The position numbers were made by a program, and so were the translations under genes. Positions 7,502 to 14,291 of a stretch of DNA of 17,495 nt are shown one piece after another (position 1 is the first letter of the stretch; the number at the start of each line of letters is the position of its first letter). The notes beneath the pieces were generated by a model. The model saw only the letters and a list, made by a program, of their open reading frames with translations, was not told where the DNA came from and ran no database searches. The stretch is from Comamonadaceae bacterium (GTDB lineage Bacteria > Pseudomonadota > Gammaproteobacteria > Burkholderiales > Burkholderiaceae_C), in contig CANJXV010000022.1 in assembly GCA_947478935.1 (NCBI GenBank), forward strand, positions 1-17,495. The letters are read 5' to 3'.

Positions 7502-8218
7502 ATGCCGCAAGTCGCCATCCACCGCCACGCCGCTTACTACGCGCCCGCTGCGCATTCGCCCTTGGCGCAACTGGGTGCGCAGTGGTTGGGGCGTTGCGCA
7601 CAAAGCAGACGTGCGATGCGCCAACCGGATTTCCGCACTATTTCTCCTGAAACCTTCCACGCACGTACCGCCGCTGCCGCCCGCTATGGATGGCATGCCA
7701 CCATGAAAGCGCCTTTCGCGCTAAAACCTGGCGCGCAAATGGACGCAATCCCCAGGGCGTTCATATCATTAGCGCAGAGCAAAAAGGCGCTCACGCTCCC
7801 GCCGTTGACACTGCGCAATATGGGCGATTACCTGGCGCTCGTACCCAATGCCCCATCCAGCGCGTTACAGGAGTTAGCTTTTGACTGCGTTCGCACATTG
7901 CACCCCCTGGCTGAGCCACTGAGTGACCAACAACTAGTCCAACGACGACTAACGCGGCTCACCGCATCCCAAGATGCGATGTTGTTGCAGTGGAGCTATC
8001 CTTTTGTAGGAGAAGAGTTTCAATGGCATATGACGCTGACCGGTTCACTCAGCGGGTTAACGGATGGTGAATTGCAAGCCCTGCGAGAAGCCGCCTTGCA
8101 ATGGTTTGGTCCGGTTTTGAACCAAGCGGTAGAACTAGACGCGATCTGTTGGTTTGTGGAGCCGGTTGCAGGTGGTGATTTATACGAAGCACAACGCTTT
8201 GCGTTAGCCCAGGCATGA
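7502..8218 (+). CDS. 2H phosphoesterase-like protein of C-P lyase loci (DUF1045 / TIGR03223 type)
   Basis: Small cytoplasmic protein of 238 residues that I recognise as the phosphonate-operon family of the 2H phosphoesterase superfamily. The two catalytic HxT motifs are both intact: YGWHATMKAPF (H65, T67) and FQWHMTLTGSL (H176, T178). The start at 7502 gives HRHAAYYAPAAHSPLAQLGAQWLGR, the typical N-terminus; an earlier in-frame ATG at 7418 would add 28 residues not seen in the family. The stop overlaps the phnN start (ATGA). Family members are known near C-P lyase genes but are described as of unknown function. 2H enzymes hydrolyse cyclic phosphates, so I infer it may open 5-phosphoribosyl 1,2-cyclic phosphate, giving the substrate of PhnN, in place of PhnP, which is not visible here. 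Confidence 0.88.
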   Translation: MPQVAIHRHAAYYAPAAHSPLAQLGAQWLGRCAQSRRAMRQPDFRTISPETFHARTAAAARYGWHATMKAPFALKPGAQMDAIPRAFISLAQSKKALTLPPLTLRNMGDYLALVPNAPSSALQELAFDCVRTLHPLAEPLSDQQLVQRRLTRLTASQDAMLLQWSYPFVGEEFQWHMTLTGSLSGLTDGELQALREAALQWFGPVLNQAVELDAICWFVEPVAGGDLYEAQRFALAQA

Positions 8219-8799
8219 GCCATGCCCTGATCTACATGGTGGGGCCTTCCGGGGTGGGTAAAGACAGCCTGCTGGCCTGGCTGTTGCAGCGTCCGCTCTG
8301 TGACCTTCCGGTTGCCCTACACATCGCACGCCGATCCATTACCCGACCCGAGGATGGCGGCACCGAAACACACGAACCGCTCACAGAAAAACAGTTCGCA
8401 AATCTGGAGTCCGCTGGCGCGTTTGTCATGTGCTGGCATGCCAACGGGCTGCATTACGGCATCCGCCATACAGAACTCGCACCTATGGCAAAGGGCTACT
8501 GGGTTCTGGTTAACGGTTCGCGGGCATACGTCCCAACGCTGCGTCAGGACTGGCCTGGTGCATCAGTGCTGCACATCCAAGCGCCGCAAGATGTGGTACG
8601 CAATCGGCTATTGGCGCGTGGTCGAGAAAAAGGGGAAGACCTTGAGGCCCGTATCCGGCGCTCGCAAGAGTTCGGCGCGACTCGTTCACCAGGTGATTTG
8701 GAGTTGGTCAATGCTGGCAGCTTGGAGGTAAGTGGGTATGAATTGTTGGCTTTACTCGAGCGCCAAATGAAAGCGTCGACCAAAGGAGGACACCCGTAA
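8215..8799 (+). CDS. phnN: Ribose 1,5-bisphosphate phosphokinase PhnN
   Basis: Converts ribose 1,5-bisphosphate and ATP into PRPP, returning the ribose unit of the C-P lyase pathway to central nucleotide metabolism. The 194-residue protein is guanylate-kinase-like: P-loop GPSGVGKDSL (10-19), where the KDS ending is typical of PhnN, then ARRSITRPEDGGTETHEPLTE (the RxxTRP substrate-binding region), FVMCWHANGLHYGI, and VNGSRAYVP. The C-terminal part ARGREKGEDLEARIRRS is the lid-like region. The ATG overlaps the stop of the 2H phosphoesterase gene, so the two are coupled. Length fits E. coli PhnN (185). No obvious intrinsic terminator follows. Confidence 0.94.
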   Translation: MSHALIYMVGPSGVGKDSLLAWLLQRPLCDLPVALHIARRSITRPEDGGTETHEPLTEKQFANLESAGAFVMCWHANGLHYGIRHTELAPMAKGYWVLVNGSRAYVPTLRQDWPGASVLHIQAPQDVVRNRLLARGREKGEDLEARIRRSQEFGATRSPGDLELVNAGSLEVSGYELLALLERQMKASTKGGHP

Positions 8800-8825
8800 T
8801 TCGAAGGGGCAATCTGCAAAACCTT

Positions 8826-8894
8826 GCTGCTTATCCCATCACGCGTGCCCTCATCAATGTCGTGACGCTTAACCCAATCGCTGAGGGTTTGATT
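8826..8894 (-). pseudogene. Relic of IS3-type transposase OrfA
   Basis: In the gap after phnN the minus strand encodes, in one frame, LSDWVKRHDIDEGTRDG and a few flanking residues. This looks like the segment just after the helix-turn-helix of IS3-family OrfA proteins (LRxWVxxHExDxGxRDG). A stop (TGA) lies directly upstream at 8897-8895 and the reading after it runs into the antisense of phnN without further similarity, so only about 23 codons remain. I saw no OrfB part and no terminal inverted repeats. Recognition is from memory of the family, over a short stretch. Confidence 0.45.
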
Positions 8895-8954
8895 TCATTC
8901 TATTTTTTGGCACTCTCGAGCTGGGCTCCAACCAGAGGCCTAAGAATGAGTAGT

Positions 8955-9560
8955 TCAAAACGCAATGGCTTTACTGAGTTGGTACAGACCGAAAACCAAC
9001 AACGCAAACGCCGACACGCCGAGCATCGCGTGTTTAATGCCAGCGCCAAAGCGCGTCGCCAAACCAAACACCAAAACAATGGTGGCGAGACCGCCTACCA
9101 GCATCAGATAAAAACCCCCGATGAAAGACAGTCCATAGGCCGGCGACTCGCGCCAACTCGCCACCAAAATAGGGCCAGTCACCAAAGTCCAGAAAATGTA
9201 AGGGCCAGGGCTGAGCATATTCATCACCACCGCTTTGCCCATCGGCAGGCCATCATCCACCTCCAAGACATCCGGCAAAAGGGGCGCACGCCAGGCGCGT
9301 AAGGCACCCCACGCCAGGTACAAGATGAATACACCGCTGACACCATACAAGACTTGCTCCATCCAGATCGGCACTTGCGACAGCACCAACAGGCACAAAG
9401 CAATGATGGGACCGTCGCTAAGTAAAGGCGCCAAGGCCGAGGGCAATGTGTGGCGCCAGCCCCGGCTGATAGATTGCGAAATCAGGTAGGTTTGAAACGG
9501 CCCGGGCTGCGAAGCCGCAGCAAAACCAAAACCTATTCCCTGAAGTAAATACATCCACAT
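8955..9560 (-). CDS. LysE/RhtB-family exporter
   Basis: Inner-membrane exporter of the LysE superfamily (amino acids and related small molecules). The 201-residue length and five to six hydrophobic segments fit. Landmarks are the N-terminal GIGFGFAAASQPGPFQTYLISQSISRG, equivalent to the family's PGP motif followed by a glycine-rich turn, then LAPLLSDGPIIALCLL, GVFILYLAWGALRAW, and NMLSPGPYIFWTLVTGP. Start is the ATG 9560-9558; a second ATG two codons later is also possible. It converges on phnN and diverges from the Pho-box-controlled unit. The substrate cannot be read from the sequence; a role in phosphorus metabolism is not implied by position alone. Confidence 0.85.
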   Translation of the reverse strand: MWMYLLQGIGFGFAAASQPGPFQTYLISQSISRGWRHTLPSALAPLLSDGPIIALCLLVLSQVPIWMEQVLYGVSGVFILYLAWGALRAWRAPLLPDVLEVDDGLPMGKAVVMNMLSPGPYIFWTLVTGPILVASWRESPAYGLSFIGGFYLMLVGGLATIVLVFGLATRFGAGIKHAMLGVSAFALLVFGLYQLSKAIAF

Positions 9561-9588
9561 CGGGGCATTCTAGGCCGCCGCCGCAGGC

Positions 9589-9606
9589 GTTTCACATAAC
9601 TGTCAT
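9589..9606 (+). promoter_or_regulatory. Pho box upstream of the secreted protein / alkaline phosphatase genes
   Basis: GTTTCAC-ATAA-CTGTCAT matches the PhoB consensus (two CTGTCAT heptamers separated by 4 AT-rich bases) at 14 of 18 positions, with a perfect second heptamer. TAGCAT at 9617-9622 begins exactly 10 bases after the box, the -10 position in PhoB-dependent promoters, and no -35 is needed. A transcript would start near 9629 and read through the 9741 gene into the alkaline phosphatase. Hence phosphate-starvation control is the expected regulation. Confidence 0.65.
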
Positions 9607-9740
9607 GGCCCGTGCGTAGCATGCATCGCCAAGCCGATAGACTCGTACATCAGCATTACAAAACCAAAATCAACGCCATGCGCCAAGCCCCAAATTTGAG
9701 CCCCGCCGCTGCCCACCCTTCCCCCACTGCAAGTGTTCGC

Positions 9741-10298
9741 ATGCGCGTGGTGCCACCAGCACTTCACCATTATTTCGGGGCCTTATGCGCCATCCTTTTT
9801 TTGGCGGCTTGGTTCCCGTTGGCAAATGCGCAAACTACGGTGCAACAAGGCGCGCAGGCCGAGTCACAGCGTCTACGCATGACTGATTTTTTCCAATTCC
9901 CCGTGGGCCCCAAGGGCTTGCAAATAAGCGCAGCGTTGCGCGAAGCGCAGGGTAAAAAAGTTTCTCTGCAAGGCTATGTAGTGCAGCAAGAAGTGGCAGC
10001 GCCAGGTCAATTTTTACTCACGCCACGACCGGTGCAAATGAGCCAGCATGCCGATGGCGAAGCCGACGACCTTCCACCTGCCACGGTGCTGGTATCTCTG
10101 CCTGCCGAACAAAAAGACTGGCTGGTCGCCTACACGCGGGGCCTCGTGGAGGTGGTGGGCGTGTTGGATGTGGGCCGCCAGGAAGGCCCGGATGGACGCG
10201 TCAGCTGGGTACGCCTGCAATTGGACAGCGAAGCCACGCGCCGCATGAATGCCGCCGAGTTCTTTAGTTACCGCCACTTGATGCAGCACAAGCACTGA
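9741..10298 (+). CDS. Predicted secreted protein of unknown function, upstream of alkaline phosphatase
   Basis: I do not recognise a named family with confidence. From the ATG at 9741 the product has 185 residues with a signal peptide: hydrophobic core FGALCAILFLAAWFPLANA, cleavage expected after residue 30 before Q31. The mature part holds FFQFPVGPKGLQISAALREAQGKKVSLQGYVV, then FLLTPRPVQ, EADDLPPATVLVSLP and LVEVVGVLDVG, ending with VSWVRLQLDSEA. It looks mostly beta-stranded, perhaps OB-fold-like, weakly reminiscent of DUF3299-type periplasmic proteins. An in-frame ATG at 9678 would lengthen the N-region by 21 residues; a GTG at 9612 lies before the expected transcript start. A Pho box precedes it and alkaline phosphatase follows 75 bases later, so I infer a phosphate-starvation role. 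Confidence 0.75.
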   Translation: MRVVPPALHHYFGALCAILFLAAWFPLANAQTTVQQGAQAESQRLRMTDFFQFPVGPKGLQISAALREAQGKKVSLQGYVVQQEVAAPGQFLLTPRPVQMSQHADGEADDLPPATVLVSLPAEQKDWLVAYTRGLVEVVGVLDVGRQEGPDGRVSWVRLQLDSEATRRMNAAEFFSYRHLMQHKH

Positions 10299-10373
10299 CA
10301 AGCTGGCTCGCAGGCTCCACAAAAGACCTACCCTACTGAAAAGCTTTTTAAATTTTTTACCAGGAGTATGAAG

Positions 10374-12422
10374 ATGACCAAGTTCAACAACTGCCCTGCC
10401 AGGCTGGCCATCGCGCTAGCATCGGCATGGATGACATGCGCTGCCCTGGCCGCACCCACGGTGACCCGCTTGACGCCGCCCAGCGAGCTTTTTAGCAGCG
10501 GCCAGGCTGCGCCCGTAATTGCCCGCTTTTTGCCAGGCCAACGTTTTGACTTGCAAGCAACCATCCGCCCCGATGATGCGGGTAAGCAAATCAGCAGCGC
10601 CGTGTTTGCCGTCAACGGCAAAACCATTGCTGCACCGGTAGCCCTGAAGACCTGCGAGGCCGCCTGCCTGAAGGGCGTACCGGCCAACGCCACCCTGGCC
10701 AGCATCCGCGCCTTTAGCGTGGACAAACCTGGCGTGCACAGCCTGCGCGTGACCGCCACGCAAAGCGACGGGCAAACTGTGACGGCAGAAGGCAATTTTG
10801 AAGTGGTTGCGCTACTGCCCGGTACCCAGAAAGTTAAGAACATCATCATCTTGTTGGGTGACGGTATGGGCGCAGCGCAACGAACTGCTGCGCGTATCGT
10901 GGCCGGCGGCTATGCGCAGGGGAAGGCTATCAAGCCGCTGGCCATGGATACCTTTCCAGTGACCGGTATGGTGAAAACCGCCTCGCTCAACTCGGTCGTG
11001 ACGGACTCAGCTCCTGGCATGTCGGGCTATGTGTCTGGCAATAAAAACAATAACAATGAAGAAGGCGTGTTTCCCGATGACACCATCGACCCCTTTGACA
11101 ACCCGCGTATTGAATACCTGAGCGAATACTTGCACCGCACCCAAGGCAAGGCCCTGGGTCTGGTTACCACCTCCGACGTTTTTGACGCCACGCCTGCTGC
11201 CAATGCCGTGCACACCAGCAACCGTGGCGCAGGTACCGGCATCGTGGACCAGTACCTGGATGACCGGGGCCTGACCGGTCTGAGCGTGCTGATGGGCGGC
11301 GGACGCAAATGGTTTTTGCCTGCCTCAACACCTGGCTCTGCGCGCGCGGACCGTAACGACTATGCGTTTTCATCTACCGATGCCCACACTGCCGATATCG
11401 TCAAGCGCTGGGGCGCAGCGCCTGGCGCGATGGACAAAGACCGCAATGTGCTGGCTGATTTTCAAAACGCCGGTTTTGCCTATGCCGCTGACAAAACTGC
11501 GCTGGACAGCATAGACCCTAAAAAAACCGATCGCTTGTTGGGTTTGTTCGCTCTTTCGAATATGAACGTCGCCCTTGACAAAATCGATGGACGCCGCAAC
11601 AAGGCATCGGGCACAGGTGCTCGTGTGGTGGACGACTACGGTTTTCCTGACCAACCCATGCTCGACGAAATGACGACCAAAGCATTGGCGGTTCTGGATC
11701 GCCAGAAAAACGGTTTTGTCCTAATGATTGAAGGCGCCTCGATTGACAAGCAGGCCCACAACATGGACACCGAGCGCTGGATGCTCGACACCCTGGAATT
11801 TGACCGCGCCGTAGCGCTAGCCCAAGCCTATGCTGCAGGACGCAACGACACCCTGGTCATCGTCACCGCGGACCATGAATGTGCCGGCGTGGCGCTTATC
11901 GGCGGCTCGCGTGTCAGCGATGCACGCCTGCAAGCTCTGGTGCGCGAAGGTGGCGGTACCGCCATCCGCGATGCGGTCGTCGGCATCTATGAACAAGCGG
12001 GTTTCCCCAAGTACAAGATTTCCGCAGACGGCTACCCCGAAACAACGGATATTGATAACCGCATGCTGGTGGGCTATGGCGCCAACTCAGACCGCATGGA
12101 AGATTTCCGCACCAATGACCGGCCCTTGCAAGACAGCCAGCAACCATTTGTTAAAAAAGAACCGTTGTCGGTTTACCCTGCCAGCCCTATGGCGCGTGAC
12201 GCGGAAGGCAAGTACATGATTACCGGCCAGGTTCCCGGCGATAGCGCGGTGCATACCGCCAGCGATATCCCGATCTCTGCTTTCGGCCCGGGCGCCTATG
12301 CGTTTACCGGCGTCATCGATAACACCGATGTGTTTTTCAAGCTGGCGCAAGCTGCCGTCAAAGGCATATTGCCTCCGCCCGGCTGGACCGGCGGAAGCGC
12401 CCAGAGCGCCAAAGCGCCCTGA
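10374..12422 (+). CDS. Alkaline phosphatase, PhoA family, with N-terminal extension
   Basis: Secreted phosphomonoesterase releasing phosphate from organic esters. The ATG at 10374 is chosen because AGGAG sits 7 bases before it; an ATG 6 bases earlier is too close. The 682-residue product has a signal peptide (hydrophobic core to residue 26, CAALA before APTV), then about 125 residues of beta-rich sequence before the catalytic domain. The catalytic domain carries the whole PhoA set: LGDGMG (D163), nucleophile in VVTDSAPGMS (S212), DATPA (D271, T273), R284, EGASIDKQAHNMD (E453, D458, H462), TADHE (D500, H501) and GDSAVHTASDIP (H627). E. coli PhoA has 471 residues, so this is much longer. Probably transcribed from the Pho box at 9589 together with the upstream gene; ends at a strong terminator. 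Confidence 0.95.
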   Translation: MTKFNNCPARLAIALASAWMTCAALAAPTVTRLTPPSELFSSGQAAPVIARFLPGQRFDLQATIRPDDAGKQISSAVFAVNGKTIAAPVALKTCEAACLKGVPANATLASIRAFSVDKPGVHSLRVTATQSDGQTVTAEGNFEVVALLPGTQKVKNIIILLGDGMGAAQRTAARIVAGGYAQGKAIKPLAMDTFPVTGMVKTASLNSVVTDSAPGMSGYVSGNKNNNNEEGVFPDDTIDPFDNPRIEYLSEYLHRTQGKALGLVTTSDVFDATPAANAVHTSNRGAGTGIVDQYLDDRGLTGLSVLMGGGRKWFLPASTPGSARADRNDYAFSSTDAHTADIVKRWGAAPGAMDKDRNVLADFQNAGFAYAADKTALDSIDPKKTDRLLGLFALSNMNVALDKIDGRRNKASGTGARVVDDYGFPDQPMLDEMTTKALAVLDRQKNGFVLMIEGASIDKQAHNMDTERWMLDTLEFDRAVALAQAYAAGRNDTLVIVTADHECAGVALIGGSRVSDARLQALVREGGGTAIRDAVVGIYEQAGFPKYKISADGYPETTDIDNRMLVGYGANSDRMEDFRTNDRPLQDSQQPFVKKEPLSVYPASPMARDAEGKYMITGQVPGDSAVHTASDIPISAFGPGAYAFTGVIDNTDVFFKLAQAAVKGILPPPGWTGGSAQSAKAP

Positions 12423-12450
12423 GGCATACGCCTGCCGCTAAGCGCGACTT

Positions 12451-12485
12451 GCTCCCTGAGGAAGCGCTAGCGCCCCCTGCGGCGC
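12451..12485. repeat. Cluster of small palindromes, REP-like
   Basis: Three adjacent inverted repeats lie after the alkaline phosphatase stop: GCTCCCTGAGGAAGC (12451-12465), the perfect palindrome GCGCTAGCGC (12464-12473), and GCGCC...GGCGC (12470-12474 with 12481-12485). Such clustered GC-rich palindromes between genes resemble repetitive extragenic elements of Comamonadaceae genomes. Only one copy is in the window, so repetitiveness is not shown. Confidence 0.3.
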
Positions 12486-12496
12486 GAAATCACACC

Positions 12497-12533
12497 ATCC
12501 CGCCAGCGCCCCGCGCTCTGGCGGGATTTTTTT
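12497..12533 (+). terminator. Rho-independent terminator of the alkaline phosphatase unit
   Basis: A perfect 10-base-pair stem, ATCCCGCCAG (12497-12506) with CTGGCGGGAT (12518-12527), has an 11-base loop and is followed by a run of seven T (12527-12533). It lies 75 bases after the alkaline phosphatase stop and before the next gene. Confidence 0.9.
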
Positions 12534-12682
12534 GCGCGCTCACTTTGCGGCTATTTGCGCTGCATCAGGCCGACCGTAAGCTAGCTGATCGGCACGCACC
12601 CTAAAATTGTCCGCACGTGAGCCGGGCTGCGAAAAAGTCCGTCCCTCGGGTTCAGGCTTGTCAGACCCGGAAAGAAAACAAG

Positions 12683-13696
12683 ATGCACACATCGTCGTTG
12701 GAAAAAAATCATCGCCTCCGCTGGCCATCCCTGCGCCGCGCCTTGCAGGCCTCGCTGCTGCTTGTAGGCGCACTGGCGGGTGAGGCTGCGCTGGCACAGA
12801 CCGCGCGGCCGATTCAAATTTGGCCCACCATCCCCTTCGTGCGTGGCAAGGACTTGTGCCAGTACCAAGAAAACTACGCCAAAACCAAAAACGAACAGTC
12901 GCAAGAGATGCTGAAAAACGTGGTCGCCCTGATCCGCGAAGGCGCGAAAGAGGCAGTTGCCTTTGGCATTGTGCAGGCCATGGACGATATGGAAAACGCG
13001 AACCGCGCGCAGGCCAATGCCGGGATGGGCATGGACGTGCTGCTCGAAGGCAGCTTTAAAGCCACGCTAGACGCGTATTACCGTGACCTGCAACCGGGCC
13101 AGCGCAAGATTGCGTTTTTCAACCCTATGCCCTTGACGCTTTTGGTACGCAGCCTGCGCGACCAGAAGCGCCAGGGCTATTTGGACGACAAACTGGTGCG
13201 CGACCTCTATGGCATTTTTTGGGGGACCTATTCGTTCGCACAAGATTGCAATGGGCAGGTGCTGATAACCCTGCATCTGGAAGGCAAAGACGGCGCCACC
13301 CGCAGCTTTCAGGCCCAGGGTTTTCCGCAGTCGGTCATGCAGATCGTGGCCGGGCAGGTATTTGACTATTTTCAGAAGACCAAATTCCCGTCCAAGGTGA
13401 TGGTCGGAAACCGCAGCCTAGAACTGCTGGGCGCCCCCAGCATGCCGGTGGCGCATACCGCTGGCCCAGCAGCGGCCGAGCGCGCTTGCAGCAATATGAA
13501 CGCACGCCTGCCCACCGTGGCCGAGCTCGAATTTTTGGCAGCGCTGGGCGATTACAACGGCGGTGTGAGCTTGCGTAGTGACGTCTGGGTGCTGCCCGGC
13601 GGCATGGTCTATGCGCCAGACCTGCCCAACCCTTCGCCCGTGCGCAGCGCCGATGAAGTGCGCGGGCCAGATTTACATTTTTACTGCGTGCGTTAG
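12683..13696 (+). CDS. Predicted secreted protein of unknown function
   Basis: A 337-residue product that I cannot assign to a known family. The ATG at 12683 gives a signal peptide: basic N-region KNHRLRWPSLRR, hydrophobic core ALQASLLLVGALAGEAALA, cleavage before QTARP; a GTG further upstream (12617) would mask it. The middle section is rich in charged helices (NEQSQEMLKNVVALIREGAKEAV, ENANRAQANAGMG) and ends with LITLHLEGKDG and FPQSVMQIVAGQVFDYF. The last 70 residues (ACSNMNARLPTVAELEFLAALG to DLHFYCVR) have the cysteine and RLPTxAELE pattern seen in FGE-sulfatase/C-type-lectin-like folds. Located after a terminator, so it should have its own promoter; a lone -10-like TAAAAT occurs at 12602. 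Not obviously linked to phosphate. Confidence 0.72.
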   Translation: MHTSSLEKNHRLRWPSLRRALQASLLLVGALAGEAALAQTARPIQIWPTIPFVRGKDLCQYQENYAKTKNEQSQEMLKNVVALIREGAKEAVAFGIVQAMDDMENANRAQANAGMGMDVLLEGSFKATLDAYYRDLQPGQRKIAFFNPMPLTLLVRSLRDQKRQGYLDDKLVRDLYGIFWGTYSFAQDCNGQVLITLHLEGKDGATRSFQAQGFPQSVMQIVAGQVFDYFQKTKFPSKVMVGNRSLELLGAPSMPVAHTAGPAAAERACSNMNARLPTVAELEFLAALGDYNGGVSLRSDVWVLPGGMVYAPDLPNPSPVRSADEVRGPDLHFYCVR

Positions 13697-13700
13697 GCTA

Positions 13701-13720
13701 AGGCGGCAAACACGCCGCTT
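13701..13720. terminator. Short hairpin between convergent genes
   Basis: AGGCGGC (13701-13707) and GCCGCTT (13714-13720) form a 7-base-pair stem with one G-T wobble and a 6-base loop, midway between two converging genes. No T-run follows on either strand, so termination is possible but unproven. Confidence 0.3.
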
Positions 13721-13733
13721 CAGTCATCGCGCG

Positions 13734-14123
13734 CTAAGCCAGGCTGTGGGCTTCTAGCTGGGTTTGGCAAGCCATGCAGTGGGGGGTTTCGGGCATGGCG
13801 TCCAGGCGCGCTTCCAAAATTTCATTGCCGCAAAGCGTACAAAAGCCATAGCTGCCCTGGTGCAGGCGCTTGAGGGCCGCCCCTACTTCATGCATACGGG
13901 CGATCTCGCGCTCGCCCATGCAAAAGTCCATATCCCGCTGGGTCATGCTTTGGGCGTGCGAGTCGCCCGGCCCGGGAAGCGCATCTGCCGCCACTTGCGC
14001 CCGCGTGCGATCGCCGCCGCGCTGTTCGCTGATCAGGCGCAGCAAGTCCGACAGCATGTTTTCAAGACGTTCAAGGTGCACCATGGCATGGTGGTGCTGC
14101 ATCGCGGACATCGTATGGGTCAT
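13734..14123 (-). CDS. DksA/TraR-family zinc finger protein
   Basis: Likely RNA-polymerase-binding regulator of the DksA/TraR family, or a short relative of unknown target. From the ATG at 14123 the product has 129 residues. It begins with a helical region with coiled-coil potential (MVHLERLENMLSDLLRLISEQR), then a second helix EREIARMHEVGAALKRLHQGSYGFC leading into the four-cysteine finger CX2C-X17-CX2C (C95, C98, C116, C119) in CTLCGNEILEARLDAMPETPHCMACQ, which is the family signature. The DxxDxA acidic tip of true DksA is not seen between the helices. The reading frame is open up to an ATG at 14198, but the extra 25 residues do not look family-like and no ribosome site decides between the starts. 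Same strand as, and downstream of, uvrD. Confidence 0.85.
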   Translation of the reverse strand: MTHTMSAMQHHHAMVHLERLENMLSDLLRLISEQRGGDRTRAQVAADALPGPGDSHAQSMTQRDMDFCMGEREIARMHEVGAALKRLHQGSYGFCTLCGNEILEARLDAMPETPHCMACQTQLEAHSLA

Positions 14124-14291
14124 CGGCGCATCATGCGCGCCTACCAAGCAGAGCGCTTTGACAACGGTCAAGAGTTGGGCAGTTCGATAGCGCACCATGG
14201 GCTAGCCATACAGCGACTACGCCAACCCTGGCGCCGCTCGCAAGAAAAAAGTAAATCCTGCACAGCCACCCATGCCGCTGACGGTCAGCAA

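Noticed and set aside
9612..9740. Longer versions of the secreted protein starting at GTG 9612 or ATG 9678
   Set aside because: The GTG precedes the predicted transcript start from the Pho box, and both give an unusually long region before the signal peptide. The ATG at 9678 cannot be fully excluded.
10325..10367. Possible terminator (AAAAGCTTTT with following T-rich stretch) before the alkaline phosphatase gene
   Set aside because: The stem is AT-only and short, and the ribosome site of the next gene follows at once; read-through from the Pho box seems more likely.
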